From positions 21,206 to 85,205 of the forward strand of contig MSJI02000517.1 in assembly GCA_001931905.2 (NCBI GenBank): a stretch of 64,000 bases of DNA, read 5' to 3'. The DNA is from Cladosporium sp. IMV 00045. Taxonomy: Eukaryota > Ascomycota > Dothideomycetes > Cladosporiales > Cladosporiaceae. The notes under the pieces are model-generated. The model had not been told where the DNA came from and searched no databases. It saw only the letters and a program-made list of their open reading frames with translations. Shown here piece after piece: positions 42,201 to 54,770 of this stretch (positions are counted from its first letter, which is position 1; each line of letters begins with the position of its first letter). Position numbers and translations under genes: made by a program.

Positions 42201-43176
42201 TCATACTAACGCCGGCCATACAAAGAACTGGTTATCCGAGAGTTCCCTTTTCACACTTTCTGCGCCTGGCTGTAACACTTTCTTGATGTCAATGCCCTCA
42301 TATCGAAGGAGGCGATTGCATCCGAATTTTTTCTGTTGAAGTCAGCTTGGACTCTCACACTAGCCGCCACTACCAGGCTCACTTACTTCCTCTGGCCCGC
42401 ACGGTTTCGCGATCTCCGCGTAAGTTTTCCCATTCTCGTCTTTTGCGTCTCGAATCGCGATGATCTTGGTATTGGCCGTAGGAAGCACCACCTTGGGTTG
42501 GCGTCCTGACTTGCAGAAGCTTAGAAGAGCTAAAACTTCACCGCAGCTAGCTCCTGTGTTGTGGCCGACGCCTATCGCGTTCGAGCTCAGGTCCGGTTTC
42601 GCCTTCGCCTGACAGTACAGTAAGCCGTCTTTAACGATACCCTCGCATTTTTCGGAGAGTAGGTCTTCGGCATGCCAATGGGGCGGATTTTCGTGTCGCA
42701 TGTTGTAAAGGAAAGCTGGTCCCTTGATCGAGCTTGAGATATACGCCACATCGTCTACAACCAGAGTTGTTGTCACGGTCGGGAGCTGAAATTCTGGATT
42801 CTTCCTAGTAAACTTTCGGATCTTGTTTCGGACAGATTTATCGTCGAATTGTATCTTTCGTGCTTCATGAGCTTGAAATGCCAGATGCACAATGTGTTCA
42901 TCTTCCCATGTGCTTCATTCGTCGATCTCTAGTACCGTCCCGAAAACAACATTGCCGGAGCTCTTGAGTAGATCTTCATTTAGTCCGACCTCTATCTTGC
43001 GTCAGCTCTGTCTCAAAAAAAGTCTCGCGAGCCTTCACATGCGTTGTCCTTGATGAACGACATTTGTTCTATGGTAGTGGCTTACTTAATTGTTTAGGAT
43101 CAACCGCATGTACGACCTGCAGAAGCAATAGTGCCAACCACAACATCACATTCCTCGACAAGTGCGAGCGTAGCAT
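42201..43176 (-). pseudogene. Predicted secreted deaminase-fold protein with in-frame TGA
   Basis: Exons are 43176-43086, 42991-42387 and 42332-42201; introns are GTAAGC...GATAG and GTAAGT...CAACAG, and phases agree, giving 275 codons. The N-terminus MLRSHLSRNVMLWLALLLLQ is a signal peptide or anchor. The C-terminal half has zinc-deaminase-like motifs: SCGEVLAL (C-G-E about 180-182) and, across the last splice site, PCGPEEKKFGC followed by NRLLRYEGID, matching the PC...C plus GI pattern of cytidine-deaminase-like folds. A further HAE occurs at about 137. Codon 56 is TGA (42917-42915), in frame, with no GT donor nearby to remove it. CGA-to-TGA is one explanation. Without the 5' exon there is no usable start codon. 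It may be a recent pseudogene, a sequencing error or a readthrough case. The substrate is unknown; fungal members can be toxins or metabolic enzymes. Confidence 0.5.
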
Positions 43177-43909
43177 GTCGGATTGCGATATGGTAAAAGA
43201 TATGAAGTAACGAATGAATAAATGACTGACAAAATTGGGTTCAATATGCACGCAATCTTTGGGAGCTGCTTCCAACGCTCTTGTTTGTCTAGGCTCACAA
43301 GTACATGATACAAGGTCATTATATGATGGTGCCGTTGCTCTCACGGACATTGCAGTATCGATTGAACCGACATCTTCCGCAAGAGTAGCGGGTCTAGACA
43401 GCACCAAACACTTCAACGAAACGCAGAAAGAAGATTGCAGTCAGTTGGTGGGTGATTGAAAATGCCTCACTGATGATCCTCTCGCAGTGGAATTGAGAGC
43501 GTTTGCCGTACCAAAACGACACGAAGGATGCGGTAAGTCTCAAACTCGAAATTAGGCGGTTGAAGCGTTTACAGAAGGAATAGAAGGGTAGTCTGAAGCA
43601 TTGAATCTGTGACAACTCGATGGGTCTACGGTAACGGCGGCTGTTCGCAGAATGTTCGGCAGACACACGAGTCTTGAATGGCAAGAGGAACCTCATCCTT
43701 GTAACATCGCGACACTCATCGCAATGTCCGTACTAGGTTCGTCTCAACATGAGTACGGAGTCTAGCATCGTATTCCGCGCATCTCAAGGTCTTTGCGAGT
43801 CATGTACGTCGATTGAGAGATATAGCTCACATCAAGGTAGATACTTCTATGAAGTCTGATCTTTCGCTATTGCAAATCATAATCGTGACACTCTTTTACG
43901 CGCATCGCC
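43177..43909. other. Intergenic region between divergent secreted-protein genes
   Basis: This is presumed bidirectional promoter sequence for the deaminase-like gene (minus) and the SGNH hydrolase (plus). No gene or strong repeat is seen. Confidence 0.45.
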
Positions 43910-46543
43910 ATGCTATCCCCGAAACTGTTGTCTCCTTTCTTTGGTCTTTTGGCAATCACGCAAAGCGTTTTCGCTGCCAATTCAGATGACCCAGAAGATC
44001 TTTCTTTTCTCACGAAAGGAGCAGCTATCGGAGACTCGTGAGTCTACCCATCCACGTGAAAGCTTCGGTCGAATACTTACGTACTTGTCAAAGATACGCG
44101 GCTGGTATAGGTGCAGGTTGTTCCATTGGCTCCTGGTGCTCAAGATTTGATGGATCATACCCAAGTCTGGTAGCCATGCAACTCGGCGTGAAGCCAGAGG
44201 ACCTGGATTTCACTTTCACCGCTTGCAGTGGAGCTGTTGTGGACGGGATCATCGACCAAGCCCAAGCGCTATCCTCAGATCAAAAATTTATTATGGTGTC
44301 TGCGGTATGCGCCTCACTGCTCATTTAATGCAGCATCGCTGCCCAAAGCGAACCGCTACACCGTGAGGACTGACATTCAATCAGGGCGGCAATGACGCTA
44401 AGCTTTCAGATATCCTTGACTCTTGCGTATACAAGTACGGTCTTTGGGGGGGTCCCAGCTGTAGTGATCAAATGGACGAATCCCAGCGCATCATCGATAG
44501 CTATGACTTCAAAGAGAAAGTCGGCAGCCTGATCAAAATCGCCAAAACTAAGCTGGCTGACGGAGGCAACATGTGAGTCGTATTTGCCGCAATCAAGAAG
44601 CCTTCGCTAATACTATGATAAGATACTACACTGGATACGCTAAATTCTTCGACACCTCCGATGACGCCTGTGATAATGTCTCATGGCATTTATGGAACGA
44701 ATTTAGGCACAAGGTCTATCTCACCAAAGAAAACAGGAAGCGCATGAATGATCTCGTCGACATGATGAACGATGCTCTCCGCGCGGCGGTTGAAAGAGCA
44801 GGACCTCAAGTCCACTTTATCGACTACGACAAGTATGTTGGTATGACCAAAGGCAGATTCTGTCAGCCTGGAGACGATGAGAGCAAAGGCAGGAGCGCAG
44901 ACAGGGAAGATGCGTTTTTCTACGAGATGAAGACTTATGACAAGCCGATGTTGGGCGACGAGGCTGAAGATTGGCGCGATGCGCTCCAACGCCATTCAAA
45001 GGATGACGAAGATGATTCAGTCAAGAACAACACCCTAGGTGTCAAGTATGGCGCGGTGGTGCAGCAAGTCATCGAGAGTCATGACCAATCACTCTCAACC
45101 GACCAGTATAACGCAAATGATGGCATGTCCATTAGTATCGATGACTACTGGATCCGTAAGAACAAGGCTAAAGGTCGGTTCGCTGTGAATGGTCTGAATG
45201 CGACTGGCATTTCATCATCAAGCTCTGGCGACGCGAAGTTGCCATTGACAAGAAGCCGAGCATCTGTTGAAGGACTCGACGTCGCAAGCAATGACACTAA
45301 CCATGAGATCGACGCCGCACAGCGGCTTGGCAGCCGTGATGTGATCTCTCTTGTACTACCAGATATAACACTGAGAGTGTTCCACCCGACTCAGGAGGGC
45401 CATGTACTGATTGCCAACCTGGTCTTGTACACGATGTCGGTAGTAAACGTAGAGTCAATGGGTGAGTCGCGACAAACTGATTCGGGTATGCTGCCACAAG
45501 CTGATTGGATATCCACCAGGTATCGACTCATTCCCGGGAGAGATGGTGAATGTAACACTCGCTACTCTACCTGGAACTGGAGACAAGAAGTGCAAGGGCG
45601 ACTCGACCGATACCTGGACCGACCGAGACGTCATGATATCTGCCGTAGAGGAATTTTGTGAAGGTATGAATCCTGTCGCATTTGATGAAACGGCCCTTGG
45701 GAACACCATGCTCAATTTTTAAAGACATGCATAACACCAACGGCTCTGCTGGTACCAAAACCAACGCGACTTTCAACAAAGACTCCAGCGATTCTGTCGC
45801 GATTGCGATTAATTGGGAAGATGATGGCGCAATCAACGAACATAGCTGTGTGGCAAGCCTGAGTATGATCGTCGATGGCTGCGATGTACCGAACGAAGAT
45901 ACAGGTGCCAACGCCGAGAACCTGAAGCATGGCGGATCGATTGTTTACTACAGCGACAGCGTCAATGCCACGTTCAGCATCGAGCCACTCGTAATGCGCC
46001 GTGAGTGGTCTGGAGGAAAAGCATCCGATCCCGAGTGCTCTGACGAAAAGTTCTACCACGTAGAACGCTCAACGCTCAAAACTAATATCGAAGATTATTG
46101 TGAGGGCATCGAAAGCTACTCGAATGGCACCGCAGAGGCCGGATCAACATACTCGCAAGACTATAACGAAGATTCGTCAGACAGGGTGACGATTGAGGTT
46201 GAATGGCCAGAGGGTCAGCGTGAGTATATGATTTTCGAGGACGAGTGCAAGTACTACATGGGAATTCTTCAGTAAGTCTGGACATACCAAAAATATCTGT
46301 TTGATTTATATCAATGACTTGAACACTAGCGATGACTGCACGATATCTGACAAGGGGGACAATCTGACCACTGGTGAGCCCATGGATGACGTTTGGAACC
46401 ACGGCGGCAGTGTTTATGATAACAATGGTGTGAAATACTCTGTCAATCCGTCAGAGTTCCGCAGATCGGGCAACTTCGTTATTCCGAATGGTGGCTTGCA
46501 GAACATGACAGACGGAGCAGCTGTGGTTAGACCTACAGCTTAG
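43910..46543 (+). CDS. Secreted SGNH/GDSL hydrolase with duplicated C-terminal domain
   Basis: This is a secreted esterase/lipase-type hydrolase of the SGNH superfamily. Seven exons (43910-44037, 44094-44304, 44385-44572, 44623-45461, 45520-45663, 45725-46271, 46330-46543) with consistent phases give 756 residues. The signal peptide is MLSPKLLSPFFGLLAITQSVFA. The catalytic Ser is in GDSYAAGIGAGCS, its codon split by intron 1. The oxyanion Asn is in GGNDAKLSD after intron 2. The catalytic Asp/His region is FHPTQEGH. The N-terminal Cys-rich stretch CSIGSWCSRFDGSYPSL resembles fungal family members. After about residue 455 come two similar units, each with a CX21-22C segment ending EEFCE or EDYCE and a DSSD-V-I-W strand region, with many N-glycosylation sites. 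The substrate is unknown. Confidence 0.85.
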
Positions 46544-46588
46544 TTGCGTCCACATAGCAGAATAGAGCAACTTTCACTTCATCTGATG

Positions 46589-46600
46589 ACACACACACAC
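46589..46600. repeat. AC dinucleotide run
   Basis: Six AC units lie just after the SGNH hydrolase stop codon. Short and non-coding. Confidence 0.6.
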
Positions 46601-46816
46601 GCCGTGCCCTGTTGCAGCATCAAGGTCTACAAAGATCTCTACGCCCATGGCGAAGCCGAGTGAAGATGCTATTGGCTTGCGGTTCGTGAGCGCTTGCGAG
46701 AGTTTTGTGCTTTTCTCTTCACAGTATGAACGCATCATTGGATGAAATGAATTCCAGATAAAGGCTGGAGATCTATATCAAAAATTACGTGCCGGTAACG
46801 ACTGATGTAATTACAA

Positions 46817-49800
46817 CTAAGAGTGTGGCCGACTCGGAGGGACTTCTTGAGTCGGGACACTAGGATCAGCAGCTCCCACGGTAGCATAGCCGCCCTGGAC
46901 TGCTGTTTGGTATTGATGCTGAACACTCGGCTGGTATTGAGGCTGAGCGCCTGGCTGTTGTCCAGTCTGATACTGTTGACCAGGCATGACCTGAGGCTGT
47001 GAATATTGTTGACCAGGAGGAGTTTGAGGTGCTTGGAACTGTTGTTGGCCCGGTGGAGGCTGCAGGTGCTGAACGTACTGAGGTTGCTGCGTGTTATAGG
47101 TCTGCTGAACATTGAATGGAATGGGCGCTTGAGCATTGGTGTAGAATGCTGACTGGTTTGGGTTATATGGCGACCCAGTTGCGACTTGATAATTTGGCTG
47201 TTGTGTAGATTGAGGTGTCGAAAAGCCTTGGAAAGGGTTGATATTTGGTGTTGCCTGTCGCATTGGCATCGGGGTCTGGGCTGGAGGTGGATGTTGGTAC
47301 GTTTGATGACTGTGAGAAGACCCTTGAGCGTGCGTTAAATGGCCGAAATTGTCATCTCTAGACTGGATTTCCCTGGCGATATCGGCATCTGTACGGCTAC
47401 TCTTGACTCGCCAGATGTAATGATTGAACTGATTGGAGACATCAGCCACTGTTTTGAAATGCCGCGGCTCAATCATGACATTCGCATGGGATCCACTGCA
47501 TTCATTGCGTGCTAAAGCAATTGCACTCTGAAACGCGTTGCGGATCTGGCGACCGTTCCAAGCAGGCCCAATCGATTTGGTGTTCTTGTCCTGATCTTCG
47601 AAAAGCTGCCATGCGAATCTGATCAGATCGTCAGGATTGCATTCGACTTTCATCACGGATTCACGAGCCCGTCTAATCAGGTTCCGCCAGATCTTCTCGG
47701 TAGTCAGCCAATTTAGTGGTGGGTAGTACAAAGCCATGTGTATCCTGGATTTGAAGGCTTCGTCGAAAACACCAACCCTGTTGGTGGTCAAGAATCTAAC
47801 GCTGGTTTAGCGTCGCTCATGCGTCGCCGGTGAGTCGGATGAACTTACAAAATGCCTTCGTAGTACTCTAGTATGCGAAGAAAGACACTCACTAAAGCGT
47901 TCCTTTCGATATCCGCATTCGTACGCTGGGCAAGGAAGATGTCTGCCTCATCAAGAAGCATAACGCAATCCCAAGCTTGGGCGAGCTGAAATGCTGTCTG
48001 CAATGTGGCTTCTACTTCCTTTGGTTTGAGTCCCAAATCACCACAGGTGATGGGCAGAAGTGGCTTGCTATAAGACGCAGCAACGCACTCTGCTGTCGCG
48101 GTCTTACCCACGCCTGGCACACCGTGAAGGAGGAGGATGACACCTTTGCCTTTCTCGCGGACGAGATCGAAATGTGTATTCTTACTCTTATCTTTGGAAA
48201 ACTGAGTTTCGATGAGTGCCTGAACAACATTCTTGTGGCCCTCCGGAATTTCAAGATCTTTCCAGGGATTGAGTTGCTGGTCGATGTGCATGAGGCATTC
48301 TTTGCCTGTCTCATCTGCGCTCAGCCGCAGGCATGCTTGATCTTATGTCAGCGTGCTATCCATATCATGAATGCTGTCAACTTACCCCAGCTGCGCGTGC
48401 GCAAGATATAAGCGAAGACTCTGTCGGGGAATAACAAAATATCGTCTCCATCTGGCTTAGAGTCGCCTTTGTCCCACTGTTTTCGCTTTGCTTCTTCTTC
48501 CTTCAGGAGCATTGCGCTCATCCTCGAATCCCAGACATTGTCCTTCTCTGGGTATTCATGGCCGTCTTCCAACTCGGCGGGGTCCATTTTCCACGGCTCA
48601 GCTTCAGTGCTCATCGGAGTCCATTCAGGGTTTGCTTGTACACCACGCTCGAAGTCAACAACCACCTGACTCTCGACTCGTTCAGTGAACATCCGATGAG
48701 AGCCAATATCGTCCTTGTTTTGCCTAAACATTGGTTCTCCACTGGGAGTCTGGGTCAATGTAGTGCCTTGGTAGTACCGATGCTGTGGTGTTCTGTAAGT
48801 CAAGAATTGTGTTCCTTGTTTGCGAAAATCCTCTCGGTTGACACCAGTGAGAAGGTTCTCAGCGACCGTGAGAGGCATAATTTGCAAGGCCTCCACTGGG
48901 AGAGATTGATCAAAAACCTCGATTTTGAAACGACGGTAGACCCGAACAAAATTTGAGCCATCATAGTCCCAATAATAGGAGTCCACCACGAAAGGACTGT
49001 ACTTGGTGTCCCACTCTTGGATCTCTTCCCTTGGTGCCGACATATACCTCCGGCCTCCAGTTGCTTGGAGGACTTTCCAGATTTTCTGCGGTGTTGATCT
49101 CTCTTTGCAATATATGAGACTCCCAGTCGGAAAAAGATGCCAAATATTGCTGAAAATGACTGAGGTCGGCTGATTCTGAAGATAGTTTCGCACGGGATTT
49201 AGTGTCTCATCGATGAAACGAACGAGGCATGTGAAGTCGTCGACAGCCTCTTTGATCTCTGACAAGGTCAGTATGGACCAGTCAGTGCCTGTGAAAAATA
49301 TCCCGCCGTCCGGAAACTTTCGTTGAGCCAGATACTCGGCATCCTCCATGGAGGCATCGATCTCATTGGTGTTGTTGTTTTCCAGATTTGCATCATCCTT
49401 GCACTCTTGTTCTCCTTCAGCTTTGTAGGATGACCCGTTGACTTCATCATCAGTTCTGTGCATTTGTTCATTTGCCATCTTCGATATCTTGTTGTTGTCG
49501 AGCCTTTCGTTGTATAGTCGTTCTATTTCAGACAGTTTCGATTTGATATGCTCCTGGTGAATAGTGAGTACCTTGTACGGGCGGAAAATGATGAGTGGAT
49601 CCGCCGGCATTTCGTAAGCCAACTTGTCGTCGCATATGGAATCCAGAAGTCGCTTGGCTGGAGCAGAATTGATCCTGATGCGAGCCGGCAAAGGACTTTG
49701 TTCTTTGTTCATCGCGTGTTGACGATTATCTGTTCCGATCGCGTCGATGAACTTCAGGCTCCTCTGCGAGGATGAACGCGCGGACGTCCAGAGAGGTTGT

Positions 49801-50390
49801 GGCTCCTCAAAGAGGACATCAATCGCCGAATGGTCTTTCCGGGTACCTTTGGATTGTGCCCTGCCAGTTTTCCTCCACTCATCCCAGGACATGTGCTTCA
49901 TCTCCGGCTTCGCAATTTCGCGAGGGCCTGCATTTTTCGAGGTGTCTGACGACGGTTCCTCGTACGCGAAGCTCTTGATGATGAGGTCAATGGCTTGTGC
50001 GCTGTCCAAGAACGTATCAATAGCAAGTGTTGACCACTCAGTGCCAGTTCTTTTGCGGATTTCCGACTTGATCTTGGCTCTGGTAGTCCAAGAGAGCAGT
50101 GGGCTTGTAGCAAGACGTTCAGGACTTTTCTCCTCGGCATTGTCCTTAGGACTCTTGTCTCGGGCATTAGCCAAGACAGGGAGACCCGTTCTTGATGTAA
50201 GAGTAATTACCTCTTCTTTCGTACCATCCTCATGGTCCTTCGTTGTGGTGTCTTCAGATGTCACATCGCCCACGACTGTGTCTTCATTCTTCACAGCTGC
50301 GCTCGGCTGCGTAGCTGGATCAGGCGAAGCTGCGGCGAGTGCCCTTTCGGTGGAAGGCGATGTAGGTCTCGAAGTCGCGCCAGTGTCCAT
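46817..50390 (-). CDS. Large AAA+ ATPase with Gln/Pro-rich tail
   Basis: This is a fungal AAA+ ATPase of the large family with an N-terminal DUF7025-type region; the cellular role is unknown. Exons are 50390-48386, 48335-47849 and 47795-46817, with introns of 50 and 53 bp and matching phases, giving 1,156 residues. The start MDTGATSRPTSPSTER was chosen; an in-frame codon at 50498 adds 36 residues. The first ~130 residues are Ser/Thr/Glu-rich and disordered. The middle region (about 380-640) contains GRRYMSAPREEIQEW, SYYWDYDGSNFVRVYRRF and LTYRTPQHRYYQG. Walker A is GVPGVGKT (740-747) and Walker B MLLDEADIF (about 794). The second region of homology is TTNRVGVFDEAFKSRIH with the Arg finger. 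The last ~165 residues are Gln/Pro/Tyr-rich and prion-like. Confidence 0.85.
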
Positions 50391-50987
50391 GTTGAAATTC
50401 CAATTGTCTCTGAAAATTGATGAAACGAGGTCGAGCAAGAAAGCAAACTTCACGCGCAGAATAATCTGCGAGCTCGACGCCTTTGTACCCTGAGGCAATA
50501 GCGGCCTTCAAGGGAGGAGTGTTGTAGCCGCCCTGCAGTACTACCCTGCATGTATAGCCGGTGTATAAAATGCGCCCTGGCAATTGCCTGGTGGTCAGAT
50601 ATGCAGGCGCAATCGTGCCGTGTGTGCTGCACTGTCAGAGGACCGCAGTCGTCCATTGGTCCAGACGCGAGGCACTCATACGAGCTGAGCCAGCTGAGGG
50701 CGAGGCGTTTGCTCGCACATGCACGCTGATAGTACATCCGCAGGCAATCATGTCATACAACTAGGGTCCGGTGCCTTGATTAGAAAAGGAGCGGTCATGT
50801 GCAGGCATCCTGAAGGATGGCTGCATTGCATTATTGTCGTCGCACGTATGCAGCGCAGCCCCGTGGCTATGCCATGACTGATGATGTTGGTGGTATCGAC
50901 TAAGGCTGATATATCTTTAAAGACATCATTAGCCATCTCATGGCATATGAAAGGGACAGTTCAGGTAGATGCAAGTGTTTCGGAACC
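50391..50987. other. Intergenic region between divergent AAA+ and DUF7708 genes
   Basis: This is 597 bp of presumed shared promoter. A TATAAAA run (about 50563-50569) is present but far from either start codon. Confidence 0.45.
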
Positions 50988-52965
50988 ATGGCCAGTCAAG
51001 ATGTCACCATCGAGCCGTATGTGACCAACACAGCAGCTGCAATCATTCGGCGCGACTCCAACACCGCCTGGGACTCGGCTGTGGAGAAATTCGTCCCACC
51101 TAATCCTTCGACTCAGTAAGTCCGTCCATTCTCATCTGCCCTTGTCCGATTGAATGAGGAATACACAACGCCTTATGGCATGATCAATGCTCATTTCATA
51201 ACAGGGTCGCCGATCGAACAAAACGCTTCAAAGACTTCGTCCACAAACTCACCCAAGAATCCAAGAAACCTGAGCTGAACAGATTCCGGCTGGGCCAGAA
51301 TTTCAAGATCTCAGATGTGCAACGAGAAGCGAATGCCGCTCTGGAAGCCTATGATGCGCGTGGAAAAAATTTGAAATCGCATTTTTTCCATACGCTGGGC
51401 CGCGACTTTAGCAACAACGCCTCGGCCGCGGAAGTGTTGCTTGAGTTTCTGCCGCAGGGAGAGTATTCATTCATCTTGTGCGGAGCTCTTACTCTGGTCT
51501 TCAATGTGGGTGCCATTGGTGCCCCTTGTGTCCGTAATGGTATGAAGACTGACCGAATATCCAGGCCGCCAAAAGGATAGCAAAAGTGCGCGAGCAGATC
51601 CTTAACTGTCTGGGAACTCTAACCCGCACAGTTGAAGGGACCAAAGGCTTTCAACAGCTCTACTCCGGCGACAGAAGGCTCTGGAAAACGGCAGAGAGCT
51701 TGTATCTCACATTGCTAGATGCTGTGCAAGACATCCTCGCATGGCTCGACGACAGCGCCTGGCGGCGCACATTCAGCGCGCTGTTCAAGCAAAATAACTA
51801 CAGCAGACCGCTCGAAGACAAAATCAAAACCGCCGTCGAAGATAGGGTCAAGGAATTCCACGAGCAACTGGAATATTGCCAACACAAGCGGATTCAGAAG
51901 ATCCACATCGGAGTCGATGGCGTCCTCGAAAGTGTCCATGACATTCAAGTCGAGATGCAGAAAGTCGAAGCTGCCCGACAGAAGAACCATGAGGAAACGA
52001 TCCAGTCGTTGATCCAGTTGTGTCAACAGCAAATATACATCCGCGACTGGCAGCTCAAGTCGAACGAATCCCTGCGGGACGCTCTCGAACAACTCGCCCG
52101 CAAACCCCCCGACCCAACGATCCTCATCGCCCTCCAAAAATCCATGATCACCCCCTTTGATCTCCTGAATCTCCTTCAAGTCACCCCCAACGTACCAGAA
52201 GAAGACTCCCACCTCGCCGTGTCCTATGGGCAAACCCTTCCACCAGAGCGACAAGACCGCGCCGCCTCCCTCCTCCACCATGCACGCTTCCAATCCTGGC
52301 TCAGAACCGGTGTCTGCGAAATCCTCGTCGTCAACGGGAAAGACACGCAAAGCGAAACAGCCACGCTCTCCCCGCTAACTTACGTCGTCGGTCTACTTGG
52401 GCAGACTTTGATATCGACACAAACGGCAATCCCTCTCCTCTGCATATGCGGTCGCCACTCGTCGCCCGACGACCCTCTCGAAAGCGCCGAAGGCGTACTT
52501 CGCCTTCTGATTTACCAGCTCCTGCGTTACCTCGGCGACAGAGCGAACCTGTCCAGGCTCGAATGGCACGCCATCGAAGCGATACGAAGCGGCAACATCC
52601 AGTACCTGTGCGAACTCTTCCGCTCGCTGATCGTGTCATTGGTCATGACGACCAATCAGCCCTGCACAGTCGTGTGCCTAATAGACGGGGTATCCTTCCT
52701 CGAAACGAGCGCCAGACTGCCCGGGCTAGAAACTCTGGTTGCGTTCCTGCAACAGCTCGTGTTGGATATCAACGGCCTGGGCGGGTTTCTCGTCTTCAAG
52801 GTGCTGCTCACTTATCCCTACATGAGTCGATATGCGCAGGATTGGTTCCCGCCTGAGGCGATCTTGACGATGGGCGAGGAGGTCGGTGGGGATCGGCAGG
52901 GGTTCAATTCGGTGAGGTTGGCTACGGTTTCTGAGAGTTTGGTGATGGGGAGGGCGTCTCCGTAG
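50988..52965 (+). CDS. DUF7708 / STAND-like protein with degenerate P-loop
   Basis: Exons are 50988-51115, 51205-51505 and 51565-52965, phases consistent, 609 residues. The N-terminal ~250 residues match my memory of DUF7708, found at the front of fungal NLR/ankyrin-type proteins: FLPQGEYSFILCGALTLVFN then AAKRIAKVREQILNCL. A coiled segment with GVDGVLESVHDIQVEMQKVE follows, typical of the linker before a NACHT domain. The C-terminal region starts with FQSWLRTGVCEILVVNGKD (about 386-403), where a Walker A loop should be, but GKT/S is missing. A Walker B-like strand TVVCLIDGVSFLE follows at about 511. There are no C-terminal repeats. The function is not known; a role in non-self recognition is inference. 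Confidence 0.75.
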
Positions 52966-53334
52966 AAAGGTTGTTAAGTTATCAGGATCAGGAGAAGGAT
53001 GCGATTCGTGGGGTTGAAGGATCTTTTATTTTCTAGAATGGTCACTTCTAGCAATGGCAATCAGTTCGTGTCTACGTGATGCGTCTTGAGGAATAAACAA
53101 AGAAGGCCTTTCCCAAACTCCAAGTCTATCCAGTGACAATAGCAGGAACGGACAGAGTCGCAATGGCAACGACAGCAAGCAATTTGTGCTCTACGTCGCT
53201 TGCATAATGGTCATCGTCGTAGTAGGGCTTGACGCGATAAGCATGTGCTCCCAGAGGATACCAAGCATTTCGCTGATTTGCATCCGAGGTTCGGAAATTC
53301 ATTTTCCCGCCGTGAGAATTCTTCCGAATTCACT
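52966..53334. other. Intergenic, convergent 3' flanks
   Basis: This lies between the DUF7708 gene (plus) and GAL7 (minus). Nothing else is seen. Confidence 0.45.

Positions 53335-54770
<1,436 letters not shown>

Noticed and set aside
15724..49740. Shared 17-mer TGTTGACGATTATCTGT near 15724 and 49716
   Set aside because: The flanks and encoded proteins are unrelated. A single match of this length between two places in 64 kb can occur by chance.
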